From a candidate division KSB1 bacterium (GTDB taxonomy: Bacteria > Zhuqueibacterota > Zhuqueibacteria > Zhuqueibacterales > Zhuqueibacteraceae), in the NCBI GenBank assembly GCA_034506175.1, contig JAPDQB010000006.1:62001-126000 (forward strand): a stretch of DNA of 64,000 bases. The letters are read 5' to 3'. The notes under the pieces were generated by a model, which saw nothing but the letters and a program-made list of their open reading frames with translations, was not told where the DNA came from and did not search any database. Position 1 is the stretch's first letter; the number at the start of each line of letters is the position of its first letter. The translations under genes and the position numbers were made by a program. This document shows positions 7,768 to 17,077 of the stretch, in pieces.

Positions 7768-9585
7768 TTATCGATTCGCCGCCAACGCCGGCGATTTGGG
7801 ATAATCAACCAACTCCGTTGAACCTTCGACGAGCAACACCTCGCGATCGGCTTTAATCTGAGCGAAACGATCTACCCGTCCGCTCGGCCAATATACCAGC
7901 AGCGAATCCATTTGCGCCGCCGCGCCCAGGCCGAACGTCGCCGTTTTCTCCAGGCTGGCGAGAAAGCTGGCGCCGCTGCGAATGCGGCGTTCGATCCGCA
8001 GCGTGTCGGCGATGGCAACGAGACGTGTGCCGATGCCATCGCGATTGCTTTGGCGGCCTTCGACATGCACGCGCAGAAAGTGATTGCCCCCCAAGGCCGG
8101 GTTCAGCTCATTGCGCCACAGATGAACCGGCCCGCCGTTCTCCGTCACCAAAATATCGATGTCGCCGTCACGATCATAATCGGCATAGCCGGCGCCGCGG
8201 CCGACAATTGGCTGCGCGAAAACACCGCCGATATTCGGCGCTTCATCTGTAAAAAATCCGTCGCCGTTATTGACAAAGAGATGCGGCGGCTCGCGGTAAA
8301 AAATGCCGTCCTGAGTGATCTCGATGTCCTCCTGCACGTGCCCATTCGCCGCAAAAAGATCGAGATCGCCGTCGAGATCGAAATCGAAGAGAAACAAACC
8401 GAACGTCAGCGTCAACAGACTCGGGCGGCCGATTTTGGAAGCCGCGGCGCGATCGGTGAAAAGATCGTTGCCGATATGGCGAAACGCCGCGATCATTTCT
8501 TTGGAAAAATTGCCGATGAAGATGGTTTCCTCTCCGGTGCGGTCGACGACGCCGGCGTCGATGCCCATGCCGGCGCGGGCGCGGCCATTCTCGTCGTACG
8601 CCACCCCACTCATCGCCGCAATTTCAGAAAACATGCCGTTGCCGTTATTTTTGTAGAGCAAATTGCGCTGCGTGTCATTGGACACCATCAGATCGGGCCA
8701 GCCATCGCGGTTGTAATCCAATTCAACCAGACCCAAAGTTTTCCCCGGCGAGTTGGAAAATCCCGCCGCTGTCGTTTGATCCGTGAATGTGCCGTTGCCG
8801 TTGTTGTGATAAAAGCGCCCCGGGATGCCTTTGTACAGCTCCGGCGTGCAATAACTCTTCGTCTTCCCGTCCAGCGTGCACCACAAATCCGTTTCCGGCG
8901 ACCACTCGACGTAATTGCCGACGTAGAGGTCGAGCCAGCCGTCACGATCGGCATCGAAAAAGAGCGCCGAGCTGCTCCATGCCCGCCCTCCGGTTACTCC
9001 CGCAATCCTTCCCACTTCGGTAAATTTTCCGCCATCGTTGCGGAACAGCATATTCTCGTAAAGTGTCGTGAAATAAAAATCCTGATCGCCGTCGTTGTCG
9101 AAATCAGCCACGGCGATGCCAAAACCATACGTGGCAAGTCCGCCCAATCCCGCTTCTTTCGTCACATTCGTAAAAGTCTGATCGCTGTTGTTGCGATACA
9201 GCCAAAGCGCCGGAACTTTTTTCTCTTTTTGCTTCGGCCACACGCCGCCGCCAACCAGCAAAATATCCATCCAGCCATCACCGTCGTAATCGATAAATCC
9301 GCCGCCCGAGCCCATCGATTCCGGAAACCATTTGTCGCCAAGCGCGCCGGTGACGTGGCGAAATTCGCCGAGGCCGGCTGTAATTGCCATTTCGGTAAAA
9401 CCGAATGTCGCGGAATTTGTATCGTTGAATTTTGCTTGAGGCGGTTCATCCGTTTTGGTGCCGTTGCAGCCGAACCAGATAATGATGGAGTGAAATATCA
9501 CAAACAGAGGCAAGTGAACATACGTAAGTCGAAGAGTTTCAGAGCGCATATTTTTTAATAATTGATGTTTGATCCAAGAAATCAT
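7768..9585 (-). CDS. Secreted FG-GAP/VCBS repeat protein with C-terminal ASPIC/UnbV domain (CRTAC1 family)
   Basis: 605 residues. A long hydrophobic N terminus ends in Cys (IIIWFGC, about residue 40), so it may be a lipoprotein or have an uncleaved anchor. The body holds at least six calcium-loop FG-GAP/VCBS repeats (DYDGDGWMD, DFDNDGDQD, DADRDGWLD, DYNRDGWPD, DFDLDGDLD, DYDRDGDID), predicted to form a beta-propeller. The last ~90 residues are an ASPIC/UnbV domain (LRVHVEGRQSNRDGIGTRL ... WPSGRVD). The molecular function of the family is not settled; adhesion or surface binding is usual for such propellers. The start overlaps the stop of the 70-codon upstream gene by ATGA, suggesting translational coupling. 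It is paralogous to the genes at 10032 and 20885. Confidence 0.85.
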   Translation of the reverse strand: MISWIKHQLLKNMRSETLRLTYVHLPLFVIFHSIIIWFGCNGTKTDEPPQAKFNDTNSATFGFTEMAITAGLGEFRHVTGALGDKWFPESMGSGGGFIDYDGDGWMDILLVGGGVWPKQKEKKVPALWLYRNNSDQTFTNVTKEAGLGGLATYGFGIAVADFDNDGDQDFYFTTLYENMLFRNDGGKFTEVGRIAGVTGGRAWSSSALFFDADRDGWLDLYVGNYVEWSPETDLWCTLDGKTKSYCTPELYKGIPGRFYHNNGNGTFTDQTTAAGFSNSPGKTLGLVELDYNRDGWPDLMVSNDTQRNLLYKNNGNGMFSEIAAMSGVAYDENGRARAGMGIDAGVVDRTGEETIFIGNFSKEMIAAFRHIGNDLFTDRAAASKIGRPSLLTLTFGLFLFDFDLDGDLDLFAANGHVQEDIEITQDGIFYREPPHLFVNNGDGFFTDEAPNIGGVFAQPIVGRGAGYADYDRDGDIDILVTENGGPVHLWRNELNPALGGNHFLRVHVEGRQSNRDGIGTRLVAIADTLRIERRIRSGASFLASLEKTATFGLGAAAQMDSLLVYWPSGRVDRFAQIKADREVLLVEGSTELVDYPKSPALAANR

Positions 9586-9794
9586 CCAGAACTATCACAG
9601 TCAATTTCCTGCGCGTCAAGGCCTTGCCAGATTCCTTTGCCGAGACCGCGAAGCCCGGTGATATCGAGCTCACGTTTGGCCGACATTGTGCACAACATGT
9701 CCGTGAAAAGACGGTTCAGAATATACACTTGCTGTTCAAGCTTCAAAGACATAATCTCTTTGTATATCCGGGCAGTAGCTTGTTCAATAACCAT
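9582..9794 (-). CDS. Small antitoxin-like protein (70 aa)
   Basis: Start ATG 9794 was chosen because AAAGGTG lies at good spacing upstream; the longer reading frame has no such site. The C-terminal part 'LRGLGKGIWQGLDAQE' resembles the tail of VapB/DUF2281-type antitoxins, which usually continue 'Y...LR.EW'. Here it ends abruptly in IDCDSSG, so the tail may be truncated. No toxin gene follows; the next gene, overlapping by ATGA, is an FG-GAP protein. It may be an orphan antitoxin or an unrelated small regulator. Confidence 0.5.
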   Translation of the reverse strand: MVIEQATARIYKEIMSLKLEQQVYILNRLFTDMLCTMSAKRELDITGLRGLGKGIWQGLDAQEIDCDSSG

Positions 9795-9866
9795 AAATTC
9801 ACCTTTAGCGGTTGGATTCACTTGATTGGTAATTGCCCATGCCCGGGTGCGGCACCCGATCATGAT

Positions 9867-9953
9867 GAAAATAAACGTTTGTCGTGTCGCCTTCAGGCGT
9901 TTAACTTTTGTCGGGAGCCCGACGCCTAAAGGCGCAACGACGAACTTATTTTC
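9867..9953. repeat. 87-bp imperfect inverted repeat, MITE/REP-like
   Basis: Left arm 9867-9900 (gaaaataaacg...tcgtgtcgccttcaggcgt) and right arm 9922-9953 (acgcctaaaggcgcaacgacg...ttattttc) are imperfect reverse complements. Each arm contains its own small palindrome (cgccttcaggcg, cgcctaaaggcg). It sits upstream of the antitoxin-like gene. The layout is like a non-autonomous mobile repeat. A separate perfect hairpin cgggtgc-g-gcacccg lies at 9844-9858. Confidence 0.6.
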
Positions 9954-10031
9954 AGAGGAAATATATTACGAAAAAAACGAATAGAAAACAAGCTCAACTA
10001 ATTCGCCATTTCTAACTGAAGCAGGTTTTCA

Positions 10032-11816
10032 TCATTCAAGTAAGACCATTTTCTTCACCTCGGAACGAAGAATACCGTTCTCGGATTTCACCGCGATTTG
10101 ATAAAAATAAACGCCCGAAGGCGCACGGACGCCATCTTGATTTTTTCCATTCCATCTGATTGAATATTCTCCCGCGCCTTGCAAACCCAAATCAAAAGTT
10201 TGCATGATTTGTCCGGAAAGAGTGACGATTTTCAAAAACACCTCGCCGGCTTTTTCCAATTGATACCGAATCTCCGTCTCAGGATTAAATGGATTCGGAA
10301 AATTTTGTAACAGGGCAAAACTTTTCGGTTGGTTTGGCGAGTTCGAGGTCACCCCGGTCGTTCCGGCTGGCTCGGTGATCTTTAAAATTTGATTGACGCC
10401 GACATTCGTCAACGTTTGCGTCACGCCGGACGGCCAGTACACGTTGATCTTGTCGATTTGAGTCTGCCGCGCTAAACCAAATTCCAATTCGAGCGGATGC
10501 ATTGAAGCATAACTGGAGCCAGCCCGAACCTCATCGATTTGCTTGAGATTGCCGGCGACGACTTCGACTCTCGCGCCGACGGCGCTGCGATTGCTTTTCG
10601 TGCCAACCAGATTCAAAACGATCCAATTGTTGGTCCCGCCGCGGTTCAGCAGAAATTTGCTTTGCCCCTTGATGACGCAGGTGAAAAAAATGTCCGGATA
10701 ACCGTCACGGTTGAAATCGCCGCAAACACTGCCGCGGCCCTCCCCTGGAAACGACAGCCCGAAATCAGCGCCCATCCGCGAAAATGCGCCCACGCCGTTG
10801 TTTTTGAAGAAGACATTCGGCTTTTCCCTTTGCGGCATCAACAACGCGCCGTTGATGACATACACATCGCGGTCGCCGTCGTTGTCGTAATCCATGAAAT
10901 TGACGCCCCAGCCGATGCCGTCATTATCTACACCGAACTGCCTGGCGATATTGGTAAACGTTCCATCGCCGTTGTTCCGGAACAACGGATCAAAATTATA
11001 ATCGCCGATATAAATATCGAAATCGCCGTCGTTGTCATAATCCGCAAAGTCGATGCCCATGCCGTCGGTTTTGACGAGCTTTGCCGCCGCTGTCACATTG
11101 GTAAAGGTACCGTTGCCATTGTTCCGGAACAAATTATCCAGTTTGTACTCATCAACCACGTACAAATCCTGATCGCCGTCGAGATCGTAATCAAAAAATC
11201 CGACGCCGAGCGAGCGGCCGATGACGCCGGTTTGTGTTGCTGCCGTCACATCGGCAAATGTGCCATTACCATTGTTGCGATAAAAGACGCTCGAATACTG
11301 CGTGGTGGAATAATTGATGACATAAATATCCAAATAGCCGTCGTTGTTATAATCGGCCATCGCCGCGCCGATGCCGGTGTTGGGATCGCCGACGCCGGCC
11401 GCGGCGGTCACATCGGTGAAACGCGCATTGCCGTCATTCAAATAAAGTTTATTTGGCGCCAGAAAATTGACGACGTAGAGATCCACATCGCCGTCGTTAT
11501 CGACGTCGCCGGCGACCGCGCCAACGCCCATGAGAAGATCGACGAGACCGGCGGCCGCGCCAATTTCTTCAAACGTGCCGTCTTTTTTGTTTAAATAAAG
11601 CAGGTTCGGCTTGTTGCGTCCGCCCAGCACAAAAAGATCCAGCCAGCCGTCGTTGTTGAAATCGGCGCAAGCCACGCCGCCGCCGTATTCGTAGCCGGCG
11701 TAAACGTGATCGATGCCCGCCGGCGTGGTCGCGTCGATGAAAGCGGATTGGCCCACGGCAGATCCGCTTGTTATCACCATGGAAAATAGGATGAGAGAAA
11801 TCAGCTTAGGCCTCAT
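10032..11816 (-). CDS. Secreted FG-GAP/VCBS repeat protein with ASPIC/UnbV domain and T9SS sorting domain
   Basis: 594 residues from ATG 11816; AAGGGAG lies 6 bases upstream, while an in-frame GTG further upstream has no such site. The signal peptide ends SGSAVGQS. The body has seven calcium-loop repeats (DFNNDGWLD, DVDNDGDVD, DYNNDGYLD, DYDLDGDQD, DYDNDGDFD, DYDNDGDRD, DFNRDGYPD). An ASPIC/UnbV domain follows (about residues 410-490, YWPSGVTQTL). A type IX sorting domain ends the protein (QNFPNPFNPETEI ... SGVYFYQI). It is probably exported and anchored at the surface. It is the only one of the three ASPIC/UnbV paralogues here with a sorting tail; the other two look like lipoproteins. Confidence 0.88.
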   Translation of the reverse strand: MRPKLISLILFSMVITSGSAVGQSAFIDATTPAGIDHVYAGYEYGGGVACADFNNDGWLDLFVLGGRNKPNLLYLNKKDGTFEEIGAAAGLVDLLMGVGAVAGDVDNDGDVDLYVVNFLAPNKLYLNDGNARFTDVTAAAGVGDPNTGIGAAMADYNNDGYLDIYVINYSTTQYSSVFYRNNGNGTFADVTAATQTGVIGRSLGVGFFDYDLDGDQDLYVVDEYKLDNLFRNNGNGTFTNVTAAAKLVKTDGMGIDFADYDNDGDFDIYIGDYNFDPLFRNNGDGTFTNIARQFGVDNDGIGWGVNFMDYDNDGDRDVYVINGALLMPQREKPNVFFKNNGVGAFSRMGADFGLSFPGEGRGSVCGDFNRDGYPDIFFTCVIKGQSKFLLNRGGTNNWIVLNLVGTKSNRSAVGARVEVVAGNLKQIDEVRAGSSYASMHPLELEFGLARQTQIDKINVYWPSGVTQTLTNVGVNQILKITEPAGTTGVTSNSPNQPKSFALLQNFPNPFNPETEIRYQLEKAGEVFLKIVTLSGQIMQTFDLGLQGAGEYSIRWNGKNQDGVRAPSGVYFYQIAVKSENGILRSEVKKMVLLE

Positions 11817-11915
11817 AACATTCTCCCTTCGCACTTGATTTTTTTATCACCCGTGGCTTGTGCTTATATGCAAATCAATTTCACGTCGTTTAAAACTTAT
11901 CAGACATCGGAAGCA

Positions 11916-14900
11916 TCAATTGATTTTATCCTCTTGCTCCGGCAGCGCCACTTTCACGCCTTCCAATTTGCCGCCGTCCAAATTCCGCAAACGCGCGCAA
12001 GCGCCCCAGCCGCCGACGCCTTGGGTGATTTTCAACAGAAGCGAATTCCAGCCCTGGCGCAAGGTGATTTCAACGACGTCTTCACCGGGCGTAACACCGC
12101 GCGCCGCGTTGTTGGCATGCACCAATTCGCCATTGAGCCAGACTTTGACGCCGTCGTCGCTGCCCAATTCCATTTTAACGCGCTGCTCCCGCTCCGACCA
12201 AACTTGGTTGCGCAAGTAGGCGGCCCGATGATCTCCGCCCAAAACTTTGTCGAGTTCCAAAAGCCACGGCGCGTCTTTGTTCGTGCTGGCGGGCATCACT
12301 TGCCATTTCACGCCGGCTTGCCCAGGCGGCTCCGGCGGAAACGCATGGTCAAAAAGATTGGCCTCGTGGTTGACATACGGGCCCGAAACCAGCCACGCTG
12401 TCATATAATCTTCGAAGCGCTCGATTTGCGTGATCAGCGCCAGCGCTTCGCGGGTGTGCGGCAGCGTGTCGTTTTTTGCGCTTTGCAAAACCTGTTGCAA
12501 TATCGCTTTGGTTTCAGCCGGATGGCTGCCGCTCACCGCGCCGGCAATTTTGACGGCGGCGACTTCCGCTTCGGTCCGCAGCGCTTCGTTTTTGATGTAA
12601 CCGACGGCCATTTCCAAAGCCGCGAGCGATTTCACCTCCGCCAGCCATCCCAATACCATTTTCTGCTCGTTGGGATTGGGTGCCAATTCCATCGCGCGCC
12701 GGAATTTTTTGATCGTCTCTGCCGAAGGCCGATCGCTTTCGAAGCGCAGCAGCCGCACGAAGCCGCGCAGCGCCAGAATCCGGTGAGTAATCTGTTTGGA
12801 ATTTTCGGCAATCGCAAGAAGATTTTTTGCGGGCGCGGCGTTCGGCCAGTCGGAAAGGCCGCGAATCGCCGCGGTTTTGACATTTGCCGCCGTGTCGTTC
12901 ACCGCCGCAAGCAAAATCGGCAAAGCCGCCTCGTCGCCGATACCGCCTAAAACGCGCAGCAAAGATTCTCGAACTTCGGGATTTGTTCGCGGCGGCAAGG
13001 CGTTGAGGCGATTCATCACGATGTCGCTCTTGCGCTTTCCAACCGGCGCCTTCAACCCCACCGCAATGATCGTTGTCTCCAGCTCGCTGCGTTCGGACGC
13101 ATTGGGCGCGTTGACCAACAGTTCAATGAGATCGGGCAAATGTTGGCTGCCGGCAGTCGTTTTCAAGGTTCTGATGGATTCGACGCGAACCGGCGATTCC
13201 GGCGACTTGGCGGTTTGCAAAAGTATCGGCGTCGCCGCGCTGATCCGGCGTTGATTGGCCGCGAGAATCAATTCAATTTTGACTTCCGGCGCCGCGGCGG
13301 GAATGTTTTTGACAATCGTCTCATCGATGTTCGGACCAGCCAGACGATAGAGGCTCCTGCGCGCAATGACCGCTTCAGCATTTTTACTTGCCGCAATTTT
13401 GGCCAACAGCGGCACGGTGGTTTCGTCGCCAATTTTGCCGAGCGTTTGCACAGCCGCGGCGCGAACTTCCGCATGATCGCTTTGTGTGGCCGCCACTGCG
13501 GCTTGTCGCGTCTCGGCATTTTTGCGCTCGGCGAAAGAAGTCAAGAGCTGCACCTGGCTCGCTGGCGTCAAATTGGGCAAAGCTTGCGCAATCGCGGCAA
13601 CGCTTTCCGTCGCCGGAATTTCGTGCACCAAGCTGGCGGCGAGGATTTGCGTAGTCGGATCGGAATTTTTCAACAAGCTCAAAACAAATTCGCTCACGTT
13701 TTTGTCGCGGCAGTGAATCATGCCACGAATGGCTGCATAACGGATCGGCTCGGGAAATTGTGGCGCGTTCAATTGCGCGTAGATGTCCGTGGCTCTGTCT
13801 TTTTTGCCCTGCTGTAAAAACATATCGGCGCAATTCAAATAGGCGTCGCAGACCAGCGCATTCAGCGGGCCGGAAGTTTTATCTTTGACGCGAGTTAAAA
13901 CTCGCGCTACTTTTTCTCCGCCAATTTTTCCCAGCGCCGTGATCGCGGCAGCGGCCGTCAACGGATCGGAATTTTCGACAAGTTTGCCGAGAACGGAAAC
14001 GGCTTTGGCGTCGCGGCGCTGGCCGATGCTGTTGAGGAGGCCGATTCTGATTTTGCCGCTCGTTTGCGAAAGGGCGTTGCGCAGCGCCTTGTCAACAGCC
14101 GGATCGGGAATGCGCTCGAGCGCAAAACGCGCCAAGTCCGCCGCCGTCGAATCCGGCAGCATCCTGATCAACGTTGGGACGGATTCTTTTGAGCCAATGA
14201 GGCTGAGCTGCTCGCAGACAAATTGTTTGCCGGCGAAAGTGAGGTTGCCGGTGAGCAGTTGCAAAAGGCGTTTCTCATTTTGCTGCTGCAATTTCGGCGA
14301 AGCCGCAGCGAGACGAAAGTATTCGATTAAATTCACCAAAGGTTCACGGCTCTGGCCGTATTCAAACGTCACGACTTTTTCAAAAAGTTGATCGAGCTCG
14401 CCGGGAATAAATGCGCTTTCCACCTCGAATGGCAGCGGCGTCACATCGGCCGGCAGGTCACCGAGCGCGAACTGAATGCCGTCCAGAACATGCTGCAAAA
14501 TCGCGGGATTCCAATAAACCGAAGGATTGTGGCCGAAGGAGCTGTAAAAAATGCGGCCAGTGCCGAAACGCCGCGCCCAGGTGATGGGAATGTCGCGATC
14601 GCCGAAACGCACGCCCTCGGCGGCGCGATTGATTTTGTCCGTCATGTCGAGCGCAACCAGAACGCGGCTGGTTTGGCGCAAGCTGCGCTGGCGAATGCGG
14701 TAAATTTCGTCGCTGATCTGAAAATTTTTGCCGCGAAACGCGGCGGTGAGCGGATGTGCCGGATCGACAACTTTGACGGCCCAGGTGCCGTTGGCCTGCC
14801 AGGGATGGCCGTCGAAGTGCCCGCCGATCATGTCGCCGGCTTCGGGCCAGTTATAAAAATTATCGGTGGCGGCATGAAGGCCGGCGATGCCCTTGCCGCT

Positions 14901-15281
14901 CTTGACGAAGGCCATCAAACTTTGGCGCAACGAAAGATCATCAAACGCAAGCTGCGTGGTGTTGGCAAAAAGCACGGCATCGAATTGCCGGAGATTTTCC
15001 GGCGCCAAAGCCGACATCTCGGCGCTCTCGACGGCGGTGAAGGCGCCGGTCTTTTTTCCCATCAACTCCAGCGCTTTCGCCGCATACGGAATCGAGTTGT
15101 GCACGAAACCTTCGGCGCGGGTAAAAACCAACAGCTTGCGCGGCTGTTTCGGCGTTACCGTCGCCTGCGCCGGCAGCGCTTTTTCGATCTTTTGCACATC
15201 TTCGGGAGGAATTTGCGCCAGCGCAAGGCTCGGCAGCAGGAGGCAAATCCAAATCGTGAGATTTTTTTTTCGTCGGTTCAT
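11916..15281 (-). CDS. Large secreted ThuA-like / HEAT-repeat protein with C-terminal beta-sandwich
   Basis: About 1120 residues. Three ATGs stand in a row (15287, 15284, 15281); AGG directly before the first makes the third the best spaced. A signal peptide ending LALAQ is followed by a ThuA domain (about 45-290: LLVFTRAEGFVHNSI, GIAGLHAATD, GGHFDGHP, RIFYSSFGHNP). ThuA is a class-I-glutamine-amidotransferase-like fold linked to sugar utilisation. A long alpha-helical HEAT region (about 350-960, recurrent 'VRAAAVQTLGKIGDE') comes next. The last ~130 residues form a PA14/GH2-like beta-sandwich (GSDDGVKVWLNGELV ... GWNSLLLK). The composition resembles secreted sugar-degradation proteins of Planctomycetes and Bacteroidetes. 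A palindromic repeat is embedded in frame at 13889-13910. Confidence 0.8.
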   Translation of the reverse strand: MNRRKKNLTIWICLLLPSLALAQIPPEDVQKIEKALPAQATVTPKQPRKLLVFTRAEGFVHNSIPYAAKALELMGKKTGAFTAVESAEMSALAPENLRQFDAVLFANTTQLAFDDLSLRQSLMAFVKSGKGIAGLHAATDNFYNWPEAGDMIGGHFDGHPWQANGTWAVKVVDPAHPLTAAFRGKNFQISDEIYRIRQRSLRQTSRVLVALDMTDKINRAAEGVRFGDRDIPITWARRFGTGRIFYSSFGHNPSVYWNPAILQHVLDGIQFALGDLPADVTPLPFEVESAFIPGELDQLFEKVVTFEYGQSREPLVNLIEYFRLAAASPKLQQQNEKRLLQLLTGNLTFAGKQFVCEQLSLIGSKESVPTLIRMLPDSTAADLARFALERIPDPAVDKALRNALSQTSGKIRIGLLNSIGQRRDAKAVSVLGKLVENSDPLTAAAAITALGKIGGEKVARVLTRVKDKTSGPLNALVCDAYLNCADMFLQQGKKDRATDIYAQLNAPQFPEPIRYAAIRGMIHCRDKNVSEFVLSLLKNSDPTTQILAASLVHEIPATESVAAIAQALPNLTPASQVQLLTSFAERKNAETRQAAVAATQSDHAEVRAAAVQTLGKIGDETTVPLLAKIAASKNAEAVIARRSLYRLAGPNIDETIVKNIPAAAPEVKIELILAANQRRISAATPILLQTAKSPESPVRVESIRTLKTTAGSQHLPDLIELLVNAPNASERSELETTIIAVGLKAPVGKRKSDIVMNRLNALPPRTNPEVRESLLRVLGGIGDEAALPILLAAVNDTAANVKTAAIRGLSDWPNAAPAKNLLAIAENSKQITHRILALRGFVRLLRFESDRPSAETIKKFRRAMELAPNPNEQKMVLGWLAEVKSLAALEMAVGYIKNEALRTEAEVAAVKIAGAVSGSHPAETKAILQQVLQSAKNDTLPHTREALALITQIERFEDYMTAWLVSGPYVNHEANLFDHAFPPEPPGQAGVKWQVMPASTNKDAPWLLELDKVLGGDHRAAYLRNQVWSEREQRVKMELGSDDGVKVWLNGELVHANNAARGVTPGEDVVEITLRQGWNSLLLKITQGVGGWGACARLRNLDGGKLEGVKVALPEQEDKIN
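13889..13910. repeat. REP-like palindrome inside the ThuA-HEAT gene
   Basis: A perfect 8-bp-arm palindrome CGCGAGTT-aa-AACTCGCG is followed by 'ctac', so the minus strand reads GTAGCGCGAGTTTTAACTCG.. . It is translated in frame within a HEAT repeat. The GTAGCGC lead-in also ends the palindromic element at 34735-34780, suggesting that both belong to one family of small dispersed repeats. Confidence 0.5.
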
Positions 15282-15512
15282 CATCATCCTGGAATTTAAT
15301 GGCGAGAGTTTATTCAAACCTGGTGCCGGACTGATCAATAAATTCGCGCGGTCAGGCGTGAGATGGCTGCCTGATGACAGCCGGAAAAAGAAAGGGTCTA
15401 TCTGTGAACAAAAAAGCATGTATGTGGAAAGGCAAATAGCGGCAATCGGTGCTGATTGCCACTAAGGAGATATTGGCGGGCGGCGTGCTCATTTTGAAAA
15501 GCCTTTTGCAAA

Positions 15513-16349
15513 TTAGTCGGCGGCCTCTGAAATTCTCGAAACCGGTGTTCTCAGTTTTTTGCGCTGCGGTAATCCCTTCTTGAGCGCGCGAAGCTCCGCC
15601 GGTGAAAGACCGGTTACTTCGGAAATGAACTTGAGGCTCATTCTTTTTCTCAAAAGAATTCTGGCAAATTCGCGAGTTTTTTCCTGTCTTCCCTCTTCTG
15701 CAATCTCTTGGTAGGCGCGAGACTTCTTAATATCAGAAAGGAATGGTTCAAACATTTTCTCAATCTCCGTTCTTGACATTTGGGGAAGCTTGTTCAACAA
15801 CAGATTGAAGAGCAGTTCAACGATGGTCTCTTGTGTTTTCTCATCTTGAACTTGTAGCGGCAACTGACGAATGATTGTTTCGGCGGTTGCTAAAGCTTCC
15901 TGGTTAGAATCTATAAGAATTTTCAACAAATTCAATGGAAATCTCTCGATGACCTCGGCGGGCAATTCGGCCAGATAAATCCGTTTTATCCGACCACTTT
16001 CAAAGAATTCGCGATAGTGCTGATGCACGCCTGGATCGAATTCCGGCGTTGGAAATAGAACCGTCGCCTGCCAGGGATTTTCCGGTTGGTTCTGCCGGAG
16101 ATAGACCGCCACTTCGCCGAAAAAGCGCAAATAAAAGTCGGCATCTTTCTTGAATTGCGCTTCGAAGAAATACAAACGATCTTCATTCGTTTTTGGTTTA
16201 AAAACACCGTCAAACCGAAACGCCTGCTCTTTCACTTCCACTGAAACAAATTCATAACGTTCGGCCTTTTGTTGATTTTCGCCTATTAAAGCAAAAAACT
16301 CGCTGGGAAATTCACGAAAAAAGCGGTTAATGATGGAATCAGTTTTCAT
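15513..16349 (-). CDS. DUF2887 / Rpn-like PD-(D/E)XK nuclease-family protein
   Basis: 278 residues. The N terminus 'MKTDSIINRFFREFPSEFF' and the segment 'YEFVSVEVKEQAFRFDGVF' followed by 'YFFEAQFKKDADFYLRFFGE' match the DUF2887 family, which is related to Rpn recombination-promoting nucleases and other transposase-like PD-(D/E)XK proteins. Likely active-site residues are the D of FDGVF and the E-x-Q of FFEAQF. The C terminus has a helical region and a basic tail. It stands alone between two unrelated export genes, as is usual for this mobile multi-copy family. A role in DNA cleavage is inferred from the family. Confidence 0.75.
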   Translation of the reverse strand: MKTDSIINRFFREFPSEFFALIGENQQKAERYEFVSVEVKEQAFRFDGVFKPKTNEDRLYFFEAQFKKDADFYLRFFGEVAVYLRQNQPENPWQATVLFPTPEFDPGVHQHYREFFESGRIKRIYLAELPAEVIERFPLNLLKILIDSNQEALATAETIIRQLPLQVQDEKTQETIVELLFNLLLNKLPQMSRTEIEKMFEPFLSDIKKSRAYQEIAEEGRQEKTREFARILLRKRMSLKFISEVTGLSPAELRALKKGLPQRKKLRTPVSRISEAAD

Positions 16350-16384
16350 GCCCGCTTGCCGCTGGTGATACCGTCATCTTTCCT

Positions 16385-17059
16385 CTACTTTATGATAATC
16401 TTCAACATCTGCTCGGCCACGAGCTGGTTGCCCGCGTCGTTCAGGTGCACGCCGTCGTTGGTGAGAAGGCCTTTTTCTTTGTTCTCGCGGTTGTTTTGCG
16501 CCAGATAATCCATGAAGATGCGGCGCAGGTCGCACAACGGCAGATCGTATTTTGCCGCCAGATTGCGGATGATTTGAGAAAACTTGTTCAAGTCGGCGTC
16601 CAGCTCATTCTTGCCATCGGTTTTTTCGCCGATGACGGCGGGCGTACACAACGCGACCTGAATGCCATTCGTTTGGAGCTTGCGAATGACAGCGATATAA
16701 AATTTTTCGAATTTGTCGGCGTCTGTGCCGGTGCCGAACGATTTTTTATGCCAGACGTCATTGACGCCGACGTAAATGAACACCCAATCCGGCTTCTGGC
16801 TCAAGACGTCTTCTTCCAGCCGCAAGTACAAATCATAGACTTTATTGCCGCTGACGCCGGCGCCGATTAGCTGATAATCCGTCAAATTTTTTTGCGCGAG
16901 CATCTTGCGCATTCTATCGATATATCCGCCTGGCTGAATTCCCACCTCGGTGATGGAGTCGCCGAAGAAGATGACTTTAACCGGTTTCGCGGTTTGCGCG
17001 GAGATGAGGGTTAAACACGTAACGAGCAAAATCGTCATAAAAGCAATTTTGTTTTTCAT
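16385..17059 (-). CDS. Secreted SGNH/GDSL-family hydrolase
   Basis: 224 residues from ATG 17059 (AAGGAA upstream; the reading frame extends to a TTG without better support). The signal peptide ends LISAQ. The four SGNH blocks are present: FFGDSITEVG (nucleophile Ser), GVSGNK (Gly), GVNDVW (Asn) and DGVHLN (Asp/His). It is probably an esterase or deacetylase acting on carbohydrate or lipid esters outside the cytoplasm. It follows the Gfo/Idh/MocA gene by 18 bases on the same strand, so the two are likely co-transcribed and may act on the same sugar compound. Confidence 0.85.
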   Translation of the reverse strand: MKNKIAFMTILLVTCLTLISAQTAKPVKVIFFGDSITEVGIQPGGYIDRMRKMLAQKNLTDYQLIGAGVSGNKVYDLYLRLEEDVLSQKPDWVFIYVGVNDVWHKKSFGTGTDADKFEKFYIAVIRKLQTNGIQVALCTPAVIGEKTDGKNELDADLNKFSQIIRNLAAKYDLPLCDLRRIFMDYLAQNNRENKEKGLLTNDGVHLNDAGNQLVAEQMLKIIIK

Positions 17060-17077
17060 TACTGATTCCTTCAAATT

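Noticed and set aside
7912..9558. Long plus-strand open frame (548 codons) antisense to the FG-GAP gene
   Set aside because: It is a by-product of the repeated Asp/Gly codons on the other strand. It is composed of Ala/Ile/Arg-rich sequence with no family or ribosome site. The same applies to the long frames at 10539-11594 and 21395-22516.
9520..9600. PIN-toxin-like 'TVIVLDDF' in another frame after the antitoxin-like gene
   Set aside because: Too short, overlaps the start of the FG-GAP gene and lacks further PIN residues.
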